Source of the DNA: Pseudomonas sp. HN11 | Lineage (GTDB): Bacteria > Pseudomonadota > Gammaproteobacteria > Pseudomonadales > Pseudomonadaceae | Reading direction: 5' to 3' | DNA: 64,000 nt | NCBI RefSeq assembly: GCF_021390155.1 | Contig: NZ_CP089985.1 | Location: 4,847,001-4,911,000, forward strand | Part shown: in pieces, positions 45,236-54,957 of the stretch | How the letters are laid out: every line of letters begins with the position of its first letter | Numbering within the stretch: the first letter of the stretch is position 1 | The notes under the pieces: generated by a model | Seen by the model: only the letters and a program-made list of their open reading frames with translations | Databases searched by the model: none | Told to the model about the DNA's origin: nothing | Translations under genes and position numbers: made by a program

Positions 45236-46258
45236 ATGAACCACAGCATCGATCACAGCCACCAGGATTCCGACCTGTTTGGCTTGCTCTACGGTTTTCG
45301 TTTTCGCCCCGGAGAAAAGGGGGAGCAGATAGATTCGGCCGCGGCGCTCCAGGCACTGCGCCAACCGGGCGACCCGGAAGAATTCTTGTGGCTGCACCTG
45401 AACCTCGCCCACGCCGCGTGCGAGCGCTGGATGCAGGCGCACCTGGACCTGCCGGAAGAGTTCTTCGAAGCCCTGCATGAGGGCTCGCGTTCCACGCGCA
45501 TCGAACACGTCGACTCGGCTTTGCTGGCGGTGGTCAACGACGTGGTGTTCAACTTCAGCAGCATGGTTTCGTCGGATATTTCCACACTGTGGGTCTGCGC
45601 CCGCAGCCGCCTATTGATCAGCGCACGCCTGCAACCACTGCACTCAGTGGACAAATTGCGCTCATCAGTGAAAGCCGGTGAAAGCTTTCGCTCGCCGCTG
45701 GCCTTGCTGGTGCACCTGTTGCGCGACCAGGGTGAAGTACTGACGCAGATCGTGCGCAAGACCAGCATCAGCGTTGACCATATCGAAGACCAGTTGCTGT
45801 CCTCGCGCTTGTCTACCAACCGCGCCGAACTGGGCGCCGCACGCCGGGTGCTGGTGCGCTTGCAACGCCTGCTGGCGCTGGAGCCGGGCTCGCTGCTGCG
45901 CCTGCTCAACCGCCCGCCGCAGTGGCTGCAAAAGGAAGACGTGAAGGAACTGCGTAAATCCACCGAGGAGTTTGCGCTGATCATCAACGACCTGATGGCC
46001 CTGGGGGAGCGCATCAAGTTGTTGCAGGAAGAAATCGCCGCCAACCTCAACGAGCAAAGCAACCGTACGTTGTTCACCCTTACCGTGGTCACGGTGCTGG
46101 CGTTGCCGATCAATATCATCGCCGGTTTTTTCGGCATGAACGTAGGCGGCGTGCCGCTTTCCCAGGATCCGGAAGGCTTCTGGATATTGGTGGCGCTGGT
46201 CGCGACCTTCACCTTGATCGCCGGGCGCTGGGCATTCAGGAAGCGCAAGGATTACTGA
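45236..46258 (+). CDS. CorA/ZntB-family metal transporter
   Basis: This 340-residue protein has a large cytoplasmic domain, a long helix and two C-terminal membrane segments separated by the GMN motif (AGFFGMNVGGVP). ZntB-like features include FLWLHLNLAHAACERWM. It probably moves zinc or another divalent metal; Mg/Co specificity cannot be excluded. It is monocistronic by position. Confidence 0.88.
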   Translation: MNHSIDHSHQDSDLFGLLYGFRFRPGEKGEQIDSAAALQALRQPGDPEEFLWLHLNLAHAACERWMQAHLDLPEEFFEALHEGSRSTRIEHVDSALLAVVNDVVFNFSSMVSSDISTLWVCARSRLLISARLQPLHSVDKLRSSVKAGESFRSPLALLVHLLRDQGEVLTQIVRKTSISVDHIEDQLLSSRLSTNRAELGAARRVLVRLQRLLALEPGSLLRLLNRPPQWLQKEDVKELRKSTEEFALIINDLMALGERIKLLQEEIAANLNEQSNRTLFTLTVVTVLALPINIIAGFFGMNVGGVPLSQDPEGFWILVALVATFTLIAGRWAFRKRKDY

Positions 46259-46360
46259 CCAGCGGCCGGCTCAATTACTCAAATACTGATGTATGGCAGC
46301 ATCTCTGTAACATTTTGCAATGACTATGAACGACATCCTCCCCACACTGGATGCTCCGGC

Positions 46361-47977
46361 ATGGCCACCCCTTCCCTGACTGCCTCCACACACGCCTCAC
46401 CTACAGATCCCAAACCCAGGCTGGACAAGAAGCCCAGCCTGGTGACAGTGATCATCTTCTTCGCCGTGCTCGCCATGGGCCTGTTGTTCACCGCCTACAG
46501 CCTGATGCACGACATGCACGAAATGGGCGCCCAACTCACCACTTGGACACCGTTTTTGCTGCTGGGCGTGGCGCTGCTGATCGCCTTGGGTTTCGAGTTC
46601 GTCAACGGCTTCCACGACACCGCCAATGCCGTGGCGACGGTGATCTACACCAACTCGCTACCGCCACATTTTGCGGTGGTGTGGTCGGGCTTTTTCAACT
46701 TCCTCGGGGTGCTGCTTTCAAGTGGTGCAGTCGCGTTCGGCATCATCGCGTTGCTGCCGGTCGAGCTGATTTTGCAGGTAGGTTCATCGGCCGGTTTCGC
46801 GATGATCTTCGCTCTGTTGATCGCCGCCATCCTGTGGAACCTCGGCACTTGGTGGCTGGGTTTGCCGGCGTCGTCGTCCCATACGCTGATCGGTTCGATC
46901 ATCGGCGTTGGCGTGGCGAATGCCTTGATGCACGGGCGTGACGGCACCAGCGGTGTGGACTGGAGCCAAGCGATCAAGATTGGTTACGCGCTGCTGCTGT
47001 CGCCGCTGATCGGCTTCGCGTTTGCGGCGATGCTGTTGCTGGCCCTGCGCGCCTTCGTCAAGAACCGCGCACTGTACAAAGCGCCAAAAGGCGACACCCC
47101 GCCACCGTGGTGGATCCGCGGCATGCTGATCGCCACCTGCACCGGCGTGTCTTTTGCCCACGGCTCCAACGATGGGCAGAAAGGCATGGGCCTGATCATG
47201 CTGATCCTGGTCGGCACACTGCCGATGGCCTACGCGCTGAACCGCACTATGCCGGCCGAGCAGTCGTTGCAGTTCGCCGCGGTGGCTGAAGTGACCCAAG
47301 TGGCGCTGGTGAAAAGCGCGCCGCAAGCGCTGACCGGCGACCCGCGACCGATCCTGTCGACCTACGTGCGCACCAAGGAAGCCACGCCGGAACTGGTGCC
47401 CGCCCTCGCCGCCCTGGCCGGGCAGATCGGTGATGAAGTCAAAGGCTACGGTTCCCTGGCCAAAGTGCCCGCCGAAGCCGTCGGCAACGTGCGTAACGAC
47501 ATGTACCTGACCAGCGAAACTATTCGCCTGATGGACAAAGGCAAGGTCGGTAATTTCGACGCGGATACCCAGGGCAAGCTGCAACTGTTCAAGCAACAGA
47601 TCGACAGTTCCACGCGCTTCATCCCGCTGTGGGTGAAGATTGCCGTGGCCATCGCCCTGGGCCTGGGCACCATGGTGGGTTGGAAGCGCATCGTGGTGAC
47701 CGTCGGCGAGAAGATCGGCAAGACGCACCTGACCTATGCCCAGGGCGCCTCGGCGGAAATGGTGGCGATGCTGACTATCGGTGCGGCGGATATGTATGGC
47801 TTGCCGGTGTCGACCACCCATGTGTTGTCGTCCGGTGTGGCGGGGACCATGGTCGCGAATGGCGGTGGGTTGCAGATGCGCACGATCCGTAATCTGGCGA
47901 TGGCGTGGGTGCTCACATTGCCAGCGGCTATTCTGCTGTCAGGCAGCCTCTACTGGCTGTTCACCAAGCTTTTCTGA
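46361..47977 (+). CDS. Inorganic phosphate transporter, Pit family
   Basis: This 538-residue permease has two Pit signature repeats (FEFVNGFHDTANAVATVIYT; SFAHGSNDGQKGMGLIMLI) and SSSHTLIGSIIGVGVAN. A long central hydrophilic loop, about residues 300-420, resembles PitA-type members. It takes up metal-phosphate with protons. The ATG at 46361 is chosen, giving a hydrophilic start, MATPSLTASTHASP. A REP-like inverted repeat follows the gene. Confidence 0.92.
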   Translation: MATPSLTASTHASPTDPKPRLDKKPSLVTVIIFFAVLAMGLLFTAYSLMHDMHEMGAQLTTWTPFLLLGVALLIALGFEFVNGFHDTANAVATVIYTNSLPPHFAVVWSGFFNFLGVLLSSGAVAFGIIALLPVELILQVGSSAGFAMIFALLIAAILWNLGTWWLGLPASSSHTLIGSIIGVGVANALMHGRDGTSGVDWSQAIKIGYALLLSPLIGFAFAAMLLLALRAFVKNRALYKAPKGDTPPPWWIRGMLIATCTGVSFAHGSNDGQKGMGLIMLILVGTLPMAYALNRTMPAEQSLQFAAVAEVTQVALVKSAPQALTGDPRPILSTYVRTKEATPELVPALAALAGQIGDEVKGYGSLAKVPAEAVGNVRNDMYLTSETIRLMDKGKVGNFDADTQGKLQLFKQQIDSSTRFIPLWVKIAVAIALGLGTMVGWKRIVVTVGEKIGKTHLTYAQGASAEMVAMLTIGAADMYGLPVSTTHVLSSGVAGTMVANGGGLQMRTIRNLAMAWVLTLPAAILLSGSLYWLFTKLF

Positions 47978-47991
47978 CACAACACAGAACA

Positions 47992-48026
47992 AAATGTGGG
48001 AGCGGCGGTTCGACGCTTCCACATTT
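47992..48026. repeat. REP element after the Pit gene
   Basis: AAATGTGGGAGCGGCG and the right half GCTTCCACATTT form an imperfect inverted repeat of the REP type between the Pit gene and pxpC. Confidence 0.7.
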
Positions 48027-48040
48027 GGATTCGTATTTCT

Positions 48041-49015
48041 TCAGTGATTGAAGAGTCCAGTCATAGCGTTAAGCCGCTTCTTGCACACCCGCCGCGCCTC
48101 CAACGCTTCCTCCAGCGTCACCGCCACAAACCCCGCCCGCTGGTTCGGCTGCATCTGCCCGATCAGGTCCAGGTCCGCACTGATCACCGTGCCAATCATC
48201 GCGTAGCCACCGCCCGACACCGCATCCCGGTGCAACACAATCGGCTCCAATCCCGCCGGCACCTGGATCGAACCGATCGGGTAGCAACTGTCGACGATAT
48301 TCGACGGATCAGAGCCCGCGCCAAACGGTTGCTCCCGTGGCTCAAAGCTCAAGGCACTGCCGCCTTTGAAGCGATAGCCGATGCGGTCGGCTTCGGAACC
48401 CACGGTCCAAGGCTCGGCAAAAAAGCTGCTTTTCGCCGCGTTCGTGAGGCGCTCGTAATACAGGCCCGGCACCACACGCAGGGTCACGTCACCGCCCACT
48501 GATCGGCGCAGTGCCATCGGCAGACTGTTGCCCGCCCGACCCGTGCCGCTGGCGTCACCGATGGGCAATTCATCGCCTTCCTGCAAGCGCCGCCCATGGA
48601 ACCCGCCGAGTGCGCCGAGGGTGTAAGTCGAACGGCTGCCAAGCACCAACGGCACGTCAATGCCACCGGCTACTGCGAGATAAGTCCTCGCGCCCGCCTT
48701 GGGGAATTCAAAGCGCAATACCTGTCCAGCACGTACTTGAAACGCGGTGTCCTGGTGCACCACTTCACCGTCCAGGCGCGGCGACATCAGGGCGCCGCTG
48801 AGTGCTACCAGCGCGTCTTCCTGAAACTCAAGCGCGGGGCCGATCAAGGTGCACTCCAAGCCCGCCGCGCCCACGGGGTTGCCCACCAGATGGTTGGCCG
48901 CACTCAACGCGTATTGATCCAATGCACCCGACGGCGGGATGCCCAGGTGGTAATAACCTTCGCGGCCAAGGTCCTGCACCGAGGTGGCGAGGCCGGGTTT
49001 GAGGACCTTGATCAT
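48041..49015 (-). CDS. pxpC: 5-oxoprolinase subunit C (PxpC, KipA-like)
   Basis: This 324-residue protein is the biotin-dependent carboxylase-like subunit of the PxpABC 5-oxoprolinase. It shows IKVLKPGLATSVQDLGREGY, HLGIPPSGALDQYALSAANH and LECTLIGPALEFQ, typical of KipA/PxpC. Its start overlaps the pxpB stop by 4 bp. The complex opens 5-oxoproline (pyroglutamate) to glutamate with ATP. Confidence 0.92.
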   Translation of the reverse strand: MIKVLKPGLATSVQDLGREGYYHLGIPPSGALDQYALSAANHLVGNPVGAAGLECTLIGPALEFQEDALVALSGALMSPRLDGEVVHQDTAFQVRAGQVLRFEFPKAGARTYLAVAGGIDVPLVLGSRSTYTLGALGGFHGRRLQEGDELPIGDASGTGRAGNSLPMALRRSVGGDVTLRVVPGLYYERLTNAAKSSFFAEPWTVGSEADRIGYRFKGGSALSFEPREQPFGAGSDPSNIVDSCYPIGSIQVPAGLEPIVLHRDAVSGGGYAMIGTVISADLDLIGQMQPNQRAGFVAVTLEEALEARRVCKKRLNAMTGLFNH

Positions 49016-49890
49016 GCCAACGCCTCCTGCAGGGATTTCGGATAACCGATGGGATCGGCGAGAAAGGCATCGAGGGAAAATTCCACCGGGCGGATGCGCA
49101 GGTCAAAACGTCCTGCGTCGACTTCGGCAACGGCCAGGTCGTAGGCCTCACGGTCCATGGGTTTGAACTGCACGATATCGCCGGGGCGGAAGAACACCAT
49201 GTGCTCCTTGAGGTACGCCAGTTGCTGCGCCGGGTCGTAAATCGGTGCGGGGGTCACGCCGAACATCTGGTAGCCACCGGCACCGCGCACCGAGTAGATA
49301 CAACCAAAACAGCCGCCATGGCCAAGGGTGAGTTTCGGCGTGTCGGTGCGCGGGCGCAGGTACTTGGGCACCTGCAATTGCCGCTCGCGCTCGACCATCT
49401 GGAACATGAACGGCAAGCCCGCGACAAAGCCGACCATCGACACAAACCACGGCGCACCACTGTGGGCGGCAATGAACGCCTCCACATCAGCCAGCCCGTT
49501 GATGCGCGCGGCGTACTCCAAATCGGTACCGTTGGGGTCTTGATGGCGGTCGCGAAAGCGCATCAACGTCTCATGCGTCCACGGGTCGTTGTAGAGCACC
49601 GGGATTTCAATGATGCGCGTATGCAAGGTGCGCTCGGCCACGGCCTGGGCTTCGGCGGTCTGCACCGCATAGAGCAATGCATGGGGCGCGATGCGGTCGG
49701 GATCAAAGCGGATCTGGAACGACGCATTGGCCAGGCATACATCCAGCACGCCTTCTAACGCCAGGCGCTCCACGGCACGGGTCACCGCCATGCCTTTGAA
49801 AAAGGCCTCCAGGGACATGCTGTCGCTGACCTCGGCAAACAGGTGTTCATCACCGCCGAAGCTGTAGCGAATGGGGGATGTTTCAGCCAT
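49012..49890 (-). CDS. pxpB: 5-oxoprolinase subunit B (PxpB, KipI-like)
   Basis: This 292-residue protein is the KipI/allophanate hydrolase subunit 1-like partner of PxpC. It shows RYSFGGDEHLFAEVSD, IEIPVLYNDPWTHETLM and LGHGGCFGCIYSVRGAGGYQ. The ATG at 49890 with AGAGGA 6 bases before is preferred. It lies 57 bp after pxpA and is coupled to pxpC by overlap. Confidence 0.92.
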   Translation of the reverse strand: MAETSPIRYSFGGDEHLFAEVSDSMSLEAFFKGMAVTRAVERLALEGVLDVCLANASFQIRFDPDRIAPHALLYAVQTAEAQAVAERTLHTRIIEIPVLYNDPWTHETLMRFRDRHQDPNGTDLEYAARINGLADVEAFIAAHSGAPWFVSMVGFVAGLPFMFQMVERERQLQVPKYLRPRTDTPKLTLGHGGCFGCIYSVRGAGGYQMFGVTPAPIYDPAQQLAYLKEHMVFFRPGDIVQFKPMDREAYDLAVAEVDAGRFDLRIRPVEFSLDAFLADPIGYPKSLQEALA

Positions 49891-49947
49891 GTCTGTTCCT
49901 CTTGGAATCATTGTAGAAAGGCAGGCGAAAAAATTGAGGGATCGTTT

Positions 49948-50706
49948 TTATTGTGGTGTTTTGACGGTGATGCCCGCTCGGTCCAACGCTTCGCGGGTCG
50001 CCTCTACCAGCTCCAGCGCACCCGGCGTGTCGCTGTGCAGGCAGATGGAATCGAATTCAATAAACAGGTCTTCGCCTTCAACGGTTCGCACCAGCCCGGT
50101 CTGACAAGCCCGCAGGACGCGCGCCGCCACCGTCGCCAGATCCAGCGCCCGCACGTTGCGGGTAAACACGATGGAGCCGGTCAGATCGTACTCACGGTCG
50201 GCATAAAACTCCCGTACCACCGGCTGCCCCAGCTCCTTGGCCACGCGCCAGATCACCGAGTTGGGCATGCAATACAACAACAATGTCGGCTCGATGATTT
50301 GCAGGTTCTGCACCAGCAGCCGCGCGGCTTCTTCATCACGGGCCAAATGCATGTACAGCGCGCCATGGGGCTTGATGTGTTGCAGGGTCACGCCTTGGGC
50401 GCGGGCGATTTCACGCAGGGCGCCGAGCTGGTAGAGCATGTCGTCCACCAACTCCTGAGCCGGAGCATTGATGTGGCGACGGCCAAAGCCGACCAGGTCC
50501 CGAAAGCCCGGATGCGCGCCGATGGCCACCCCCAATTGCTTCGCGCGCCCGACCGTGCGGCGCATGGTGCCGGAGTCGCCGGCGTGGAAGCCGGTGGCGA
50601 TATTGGCCGAGCTGATGTAGGCCATCAGCTCGGCGTCGACGCCATCACCGATGGTCCAGGGGCCGAAGCCTTCGCCCATGTCCGAATTGAAATCCACTGC
50701 CTGCAT
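49948..50706 (-). CDS. pxpA: 5-oxoprolinase subunit A (PxpA, LamB/YcsF family)
   Basis: This 252-residue LamB/YcsF protein starts [20 protein letters not shown], with [35 protein letters not shown] and [11 protein letters not shown]. It is the catalytic core of 5-oxoprolinase. GGAG lies 8 bases before ATG. It is first of pxpABC and is divergent from a LysR gene across 103 bp. Confidence 0.93.
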   Translation of the reverse strand: MQAVDFNSDMGEGFGPWTIGDGVDAELMAYISSANIATGFHAGDSGTMRRTVGRAKQLGVAIGAHPGFRDLVGFGRRHINAPAQELVDDMLYQLGALREIARAQGVTLQHIKPHGALYMHLARDEEAARLLVQNLQIIEPTLLLYCMPNSVIWRVAKELGQPVVREFYADREYDLTGSIVFTRNVRALDLATVAARVLRACQTGLVRTVEGEDLFIEFDSICLHSDTPGALELVEATREALDRAGITVKTPQ

Positions 50707-50809
50707 CAGAGTCGCTCCGCCTAAGTGATGAAGGAAAAGTAGGCTGCCGCTTGACCCCTTGGGAAGATCTATTATCAGATGACCCATCTTCTGAAAAAAA
50801 GATATCGCT

Positions 50810-51727
50810 ATGTCCCTGACCTTGCGCCAAATTCGATATTTCGTCGCCACTGCCGAAATCGGCCAGATTTCCCAGGCGGCTATCCACCTGAACATCTCGC
50901 AATCGGCAGTGACCACCGCGATCAAGGAACTGGAGGCCATGCTCGGCGTGCAGTTGTTCGTGCGCTCGGCCCAGGGCATGAACCTGACCGACGCCGGCCG
51001 GCATTTTCTCAACCGTGCCTACGTGATCCTTCGCAGTGTCGATGATGCCTTGAACAGCCCACTGCCCGACTACCGCGCCAGCGGCGTGCTGCGCCTGGCC
51101 GCCAGTTACACGGTGCTCGGTTACTTCCTGCCCCACCACTTGCAGCGCATGGAGCACTGGCATCCGGACGTGACCATCGAGGTGTTCGAACAGGAGCGCC
51201 AAGCCATCGAACAGGGGCTCCTCGACGGTCAGTTCGACATGGCCGTGGTGCTCACTGCCAACCTCACTCACCCGGCTATCGTCTCGGAAATTCTGTTCAA
51301 TTCGGAGCGCCGTTTATGGCTGCCCAGCCATCATGCTTTGTGCGAGCGCGGCGCCGTGAGCCTGGCGGACGTGGCCCAGGAACCCTACATCCTGCTTACC
51401 GTCGACGAGGCCGAACACAGCGCCATGCGCTATTGGGAACAGGCCGGACAAACGCCCAAGGTGCGCTTGCGCACCAGTTCGGTGGAGGCGGTGCGCAGCA
51501 TGGTCGCCAATGGCAGCGGCGTGGCGATTCTGTCAGACCTGGTGCACCGCCCCTGGTCGCTGGAGGGCAAGCGCATCGAAACCCTGACCGTCACCGACCC
51601 CGTCACGCCGATGAGCGTGGGCCTGGCCTGGCACCGTGAGCGTGCGTTTACCCCGGCAATGCAAGCAGTGCGCGATTATTTCCACGACGCGTTCCTGGCG
51701 CCGCAACAGTTGTCGGCGCGGCGTTAG
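50810..51727 (+). CDS. LysR-type regulator of the pxp operon
   Basis: This 305-residue regulator has an HTH at about 4-60 ([37 protein letters not shown]). It is divergent from pxpABC, so it is the likely regulator, with 5-oxoproline or a related compound as effector (inference). The gap contains paired ATC-type blocks (TTATCAGATGACCCATCTTC), but no certain operator. It is convergent with the next LysR gene, overlapping by 4 bp. Confidence 0.9.
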   Translation: MSLTLRQIRYFVATAEIGQISQAAIHLNISQSAVTTAIKELEAMLGVQLFVRSAQGMNLTDAGRHFLNRAYVILRSVDDALNSPLPDYRASGVLRLAASYTVLGYFLPHHLQRMEHWHPDVTIEVFEQERQAIEQGLLDGQFDMAVVLTANLTHPAIVSEILFNSERRLWLPSHHALCERGAVSLADVAQEPYILLTVDEAEHSAMRYWEQAGQTPKVRLRTSSVEAVRSMVANGSGVAILSDLVHRPWSLEGKRIETLTVTDPVTPMSVGLAWHRERAFTPAMQAVRDYFHDAFLAPQQLSARR

Positions 51728-52620
51728 AGCTGGGCGTGCAGTGTCACTGCCAGCCACTCCATGAACACCCGAACACGTTGCGGCAAATGACGTTGGCCGG
51801 CGTACAACATCGACACGTCCAGCGCCGGCGCCGGGTACTCCGGCAACACGCTCACCAGTTCGCCACGGGCCAATAGTTCGCGGATACCGAGTAACGGCAC
51901 CTGGGTAATGCCGAAACCGCCCAGGCAGGCCGCTTGGTAGGCATCGGTGCTGTTGACCGTAACCCGCCCGGCCATCGGCACACGGTGCACCTTGTTGCCC
52001 TGTTGGTATTCGAACCCCGCCGAGCGTGACCCCAACGGCCTTACGTAATGCACCAGCTGATGCTGCGCCAGGTCCGCCAGGGTCATCGGCGTGCCATAGC
52101 GTTGCAGGTAGGCCGGACTCACGCAGTTGACCATCGGCATGCTGCAGACCTTGCGCGCGACCACGGTTTGATCAGGCTGGGCGCCGACGCGCAGCACGCA
52201 GTCAAACCCTTCGGCAATCAGATCCACCTGTCGGTCGGAACTGCTGATCTCCAGTTCGATCAACGGGTGCGCGTCCATGAACGCCGGCAGACGTGGCAGG
52301 ATCAATTCCCGCGCCATGACGTTGGGCATATCGACCCGAATGCGTCCGGTCAGTTGGGCTTCATCCTGACGAAAAAGGCCTTCCAGTTCTTCCATGTGCG
52401 ACAGCAGATCCTTGCTGCGCTCATACAACACACGACCATCCTGGGTTGCCTGTACCGTGCGCGTGGTGCGTTGTAACAAACGCGCGCCGAGAAGTTCTTC
52501 CAACGCCTGCACATGCTCGGACACAGTGGAGCGCGGCAGACCCAGGCTCTCGCCGGCCTGGGTAAAACTCGACAGTTCGGTGACGCGCACGAAGGTGCGC
52601 AGCAGCTCAAGCTTGTTCAT
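51724..52620 (-). CDS. LysR-type regulator, divergent from an SDR gene
   Basis: This 298-residue regulator has an HTH at about 3-60 (LLRTFVRVTELSSFTQAGES, PRSTVSEHVQALEELLG). It belongs to the CrgA/DsdC-like group with FDCVLRVGAQPDQTVVARKV. It is divergent from the SDR gene (106 bp apart) and may regulate it. The effector is unknown. Confidence 0.91.
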   Translation of the reverse strand: MNKLELLRTFVRVTELSSFTQAGESLGLPRSTVSEHVQALEELLGARLLQRTTRTVQATQDGRVLYERSKDLLSHMEELEGLFRQDEAQLTGRIRVDMPNVMARELILPRLPAFMDAHPLIELEISSSDRQVDLIAEGFDCVLRVGAQPDQTVVARKVCSMPMVNCVSPAYLQRYGTPMTLADLAQHQLVHYVRPLGSRSAGFEYQQGNKVHRVPMAGRVTVNSTDAYQAACLGGFGITQVPLLGIRELLARGELVSVLPEYPAPALDVSMLYAGQRHLPQRVRVFMEWLAVTLHAQL

Positions 52621-52726
52621 GGGATTGTTCGCTTTATCCGGCCAGTGATTCCGATATAGCGCTGTTTATCACGTTATGGGCGACTAAATACACTTCTTCT
52701 CACTGATCACCTGAGAGGACAACACC

Positions 52727-53485
52727 ATGACCCGCAAAATCGCACTCATCACCGGCGCCAGCCGTGGCCTGGGCAAAAGCGCCGCGTTGCACCTGGCGGC
52801 ACAGGGTGTCGACATCATCGGCACCTACCACAGCGCGGCGCAGGAAGCCCAAGCGGTGGTCGAACAGGTTCAAGCCCTGGGCGGCCGTGCCGCCATGCTG
52901 CAACTGGATGTGAGCAAGAGCGACACCTTCAAGGATTTTGTCGGCGAAGTCGGCACCTTGCTCAGGGATGGTTTTGCACAGAATCACTTCAATTTTCTGA
53001 TCAACAATGCCGGGATCGGCGTCCATGCCAGCTTTGCCGAAACCACCGAAGCCCAGTTCGATCAATTGGTGGCGATCCACTTCAAGGCTCCGTTTTTCCT
53101 CACGCAAAAACTGCTGCCGCTGATCAGCGATGGTGGGCGCATCATTAATATTTCCAGCGGCCTGGCACGGTTCACCCTGCCGGGGTATGCAGCCTACGCG
53201 TCGATGAAAGGTGCAATGGAGGTGCTCACCCGCTACCAGGCCAAAGAATTAGGGGGACGGGGAATTACCGTGAATATCCTGGCTCCCGGTGCCATCGAAA
53301 CCGACTTCGGCGGCGGCGCAGTTCGCGACAATGCCGGACTCAACAGCATGGTCGCCAACAACACGGCCTTGGGGCGCGCCGGCTTACCGGACGACATTGG
53401 CGGGGCGATTTCTACCCTGCTGGCCGAGGGCGGCAACTGGATCACCGGGCAGCGCATCGAAGCTTCGGGGGGCATGTTTCTTTAA
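52727..53485 (+). CDS. Short-chain dehydrogenase/reductase
   Basis: This complete SDR of 252 residues has the cofactor motif TGASRGLGKSAAL, NNAG, catalytic Ser in INISSGLAR and YAAYASMKGA (YxxxK), and the end motif GQRIEASGGMF. NADPH preference is plausible from the SRG motif. GAGAGGA lies before ATG. It stands between two LysR genes; 50 bp separate it from the downstream one. Confidence 0.92.
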   Translation: MTRKIALITGASRGLGKSAALHLAAQGVDIIGTYHSAAQEAQAVVEQVQALGGRAAMLQLDVSKSDTFKDFVGEVGTLLRDGFAQNHFNFLINNAGIGVHASFAETTEAQFDQLVAIHFKAPFFLTQKLLPLISDGGRIINISSGLARFTLPGYAAYASMKGAMEVLTRYQAKELGGRGITVNILAPGAIETDFGGGAVRDNAGLNSMVANNTALGRAGLPDDIGGAISTLLAEGGNWITGQRIEASGGMFL

Positions 53486-53535
53486 ACGTTCTGCGCTAGC
53501 ATCAGTGCCTTCAGATCACTGACAGGCAATCACCG

Positions 53536-54441
53536 ATGAGTTTTGATCCAGGCTTGGCCGGCGGTATGGGTGTATTGGCGGCCGTGGTCGACAGCGGCAG
53601 TTTCGCCCGCGCCGCCGACAGCCTGGCCATGACCCCATCGGGGGTCAGCCGCGCGATTTCACGCCTGGAAAAACGCCTGGGCATCCGCCTGTTCGACCGC
53701 ACCACCCGCTCGGTGCAGTTGACCGATGAGGGGCGACGTTTCTACCAGGAAATCGCCCCGCTGCTGGCCGGTCTCGAAGAGGCTGCCAACGCCGCTGCCG
53801 ACAGTGCAGTGAACGTGCGCGGACGCCTGCGGGTGAATATCGACCCGTACTTCTCGCGTCTGGTCCTGGGCCCGGTACTGGGCGACTTCATGCGCCTTTA
53901 TCCGCAACTGCAACTGGACTTGCACACCCGCGATCAACTCGGCGACCTGGTGGCCGACGGCTTTGATCTGGCGATTCGCTTCGGTATCCCACAGTCCTCT
54001 TCGTTGATCGCCCGCAAGCTGATGGAAGTGCGAGTGCTCACCCTGGCCTCCCCCGCTTATCTTGAGCAGTACGGCCGCCCCACCACCCCGCAAGACCTGG
54101 AAACCGGGCACATGTGCCTGGACTTTCGCGATTCGCAAACCGGTCGCCCGTTTGCCTGGGAATTCCACCGCCCCGGCGAACGAGTAATCGTGCGCACCAA
54201 TGGCCGCCTGGTGGTCAACGATGCCAGCACCCTGTACAGCGTGTGCGAACACGGGCATGCGGTGGCGCAAATGCTCGACCTGGGCCTGGCGCCGGCACTC
54301 AAGGCAGGCGGGTTGGTAGAGCTGTTTCCGGATTGGCCGGATGAGCGTTTTCCGTTGTACGCCTACTACCCGTCGCGGCATTTGCCCGCCGCCAAGGTGC
54401 GGGCGTTCCTGGATTTTGTCGCCGGGCTCAAGCTTGGCTAG
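53536..54441 (+). CDS. LysR-type regulator
   Basis: This 301-residue regulator has an HTH at about 10-65 (VLAAVVDSGSFARAADSLAM, PSGVSRAISRLEKRLGI). The effector domain has FDLAIRFGIPQSSSLIARKL. It may be cotranscribed with the SDR. Its 3' end overlaps the convergent PACE gene by 14 bp. Confidence 0.91.
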   Translation: MSFDPGLAGGMGVLAAVVDSGSFARAADSLAMTPSGVSRAISRLEKRLGIRLFDRTTRSVQLTDEGRRFYQEIAPLLAGLEEAANAAADSAVNVRGRLRVNIDPYFSRLVLGPVLGDFMRLYPQLQLDLHTRDQLGDLVADGFDLAIRFGIPQSSSLIARKLMEVRVLTLASPAYLEQYGRPTTPQDLETGHMCLDFRDSQTGRPFAWEFHRPGERVIVRTNGRLVVNDASTLYSVCEHGHAVAQMLDLGLAPALKAGGLVELFPDWPDERFPLYAYYPSRHLPAAKVRAFLDFVAGLKLG

Positions 54442-54868
54442 GCAGCCGCTGCTGTACGATTTTTTCCCGAATCACGTCATACCCCCAGTGATACACATAG
54501 GTGTACGGCAGGAAGAACAGCAGCACGCCGATGTCGAGCATGAACGCTTGCATCAGGCTGATGTTCAGCCACGCCGCAATCAAAGGCACCGCGACGATAA
54601 TCAACCCGCCTTCGAACATCAGCGCGTGCAGTACCCGCGTCCAGCCCCCACCCGAAAGTTGCAGGCGTACTTTGAGGCGGTCGAACAGGCTGTTGAAAAT
54701 GATGTTCCAGGTCAGCGCCAGCAGGCTCAGGCCCAAGGTCACCGCGCCCATTTCCAGCGCCGGCCGGCTGGTGATCCAGACCAGCAGCGGTGTACAGATC
54801 AACAACGCCAGGCCTTCGAAACCCAGGGCTTGGCAAACACGTTCAGTAATCGACTTGGTAGGGCTCAT
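54428..54868 (-). CDS. PACE-family multidrug efflux protein
   Basis: This 146-residue inner-membrane protein has four membrane segments in two bacterial transmembrane pair repeats (ERVCQALGFEGLALLICTPL; RVLHALMFEGGLIIVAVPLI), with conserved E and N in FEGLAL and WNIIFNSLFDR. PACE proteins export biocides such as chlorhexidine, and their natural substrates may be polyamines. The ATG at 54868 has GGAG 8 bases before. It is divergent from a LysR gene, in line with the usual PACE-LysR pairing. Confidence 0.9.
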   Translation of the reverse strand: MSPTKSITERVCQALGFEGLALLICTPLLVWITSRPALEMGAVTLGLSLLALTWNIIFNSLFDRLKVRLQLSGGGWTRVLHALMFEGGLIIVAVPLIAAWLNISLMQAFMLDIGVLLFFLPYTYVYHWGYDVIREKIVQQRLPSQA

Positions 54869-54957
54869 AACCTGCGCTCCGTGAGTAACGATGGTTGCCA
54901 TGATTACCCTTTGACTCGATACTTCATAACTAATAACCATCGATCAAGGCGATATTC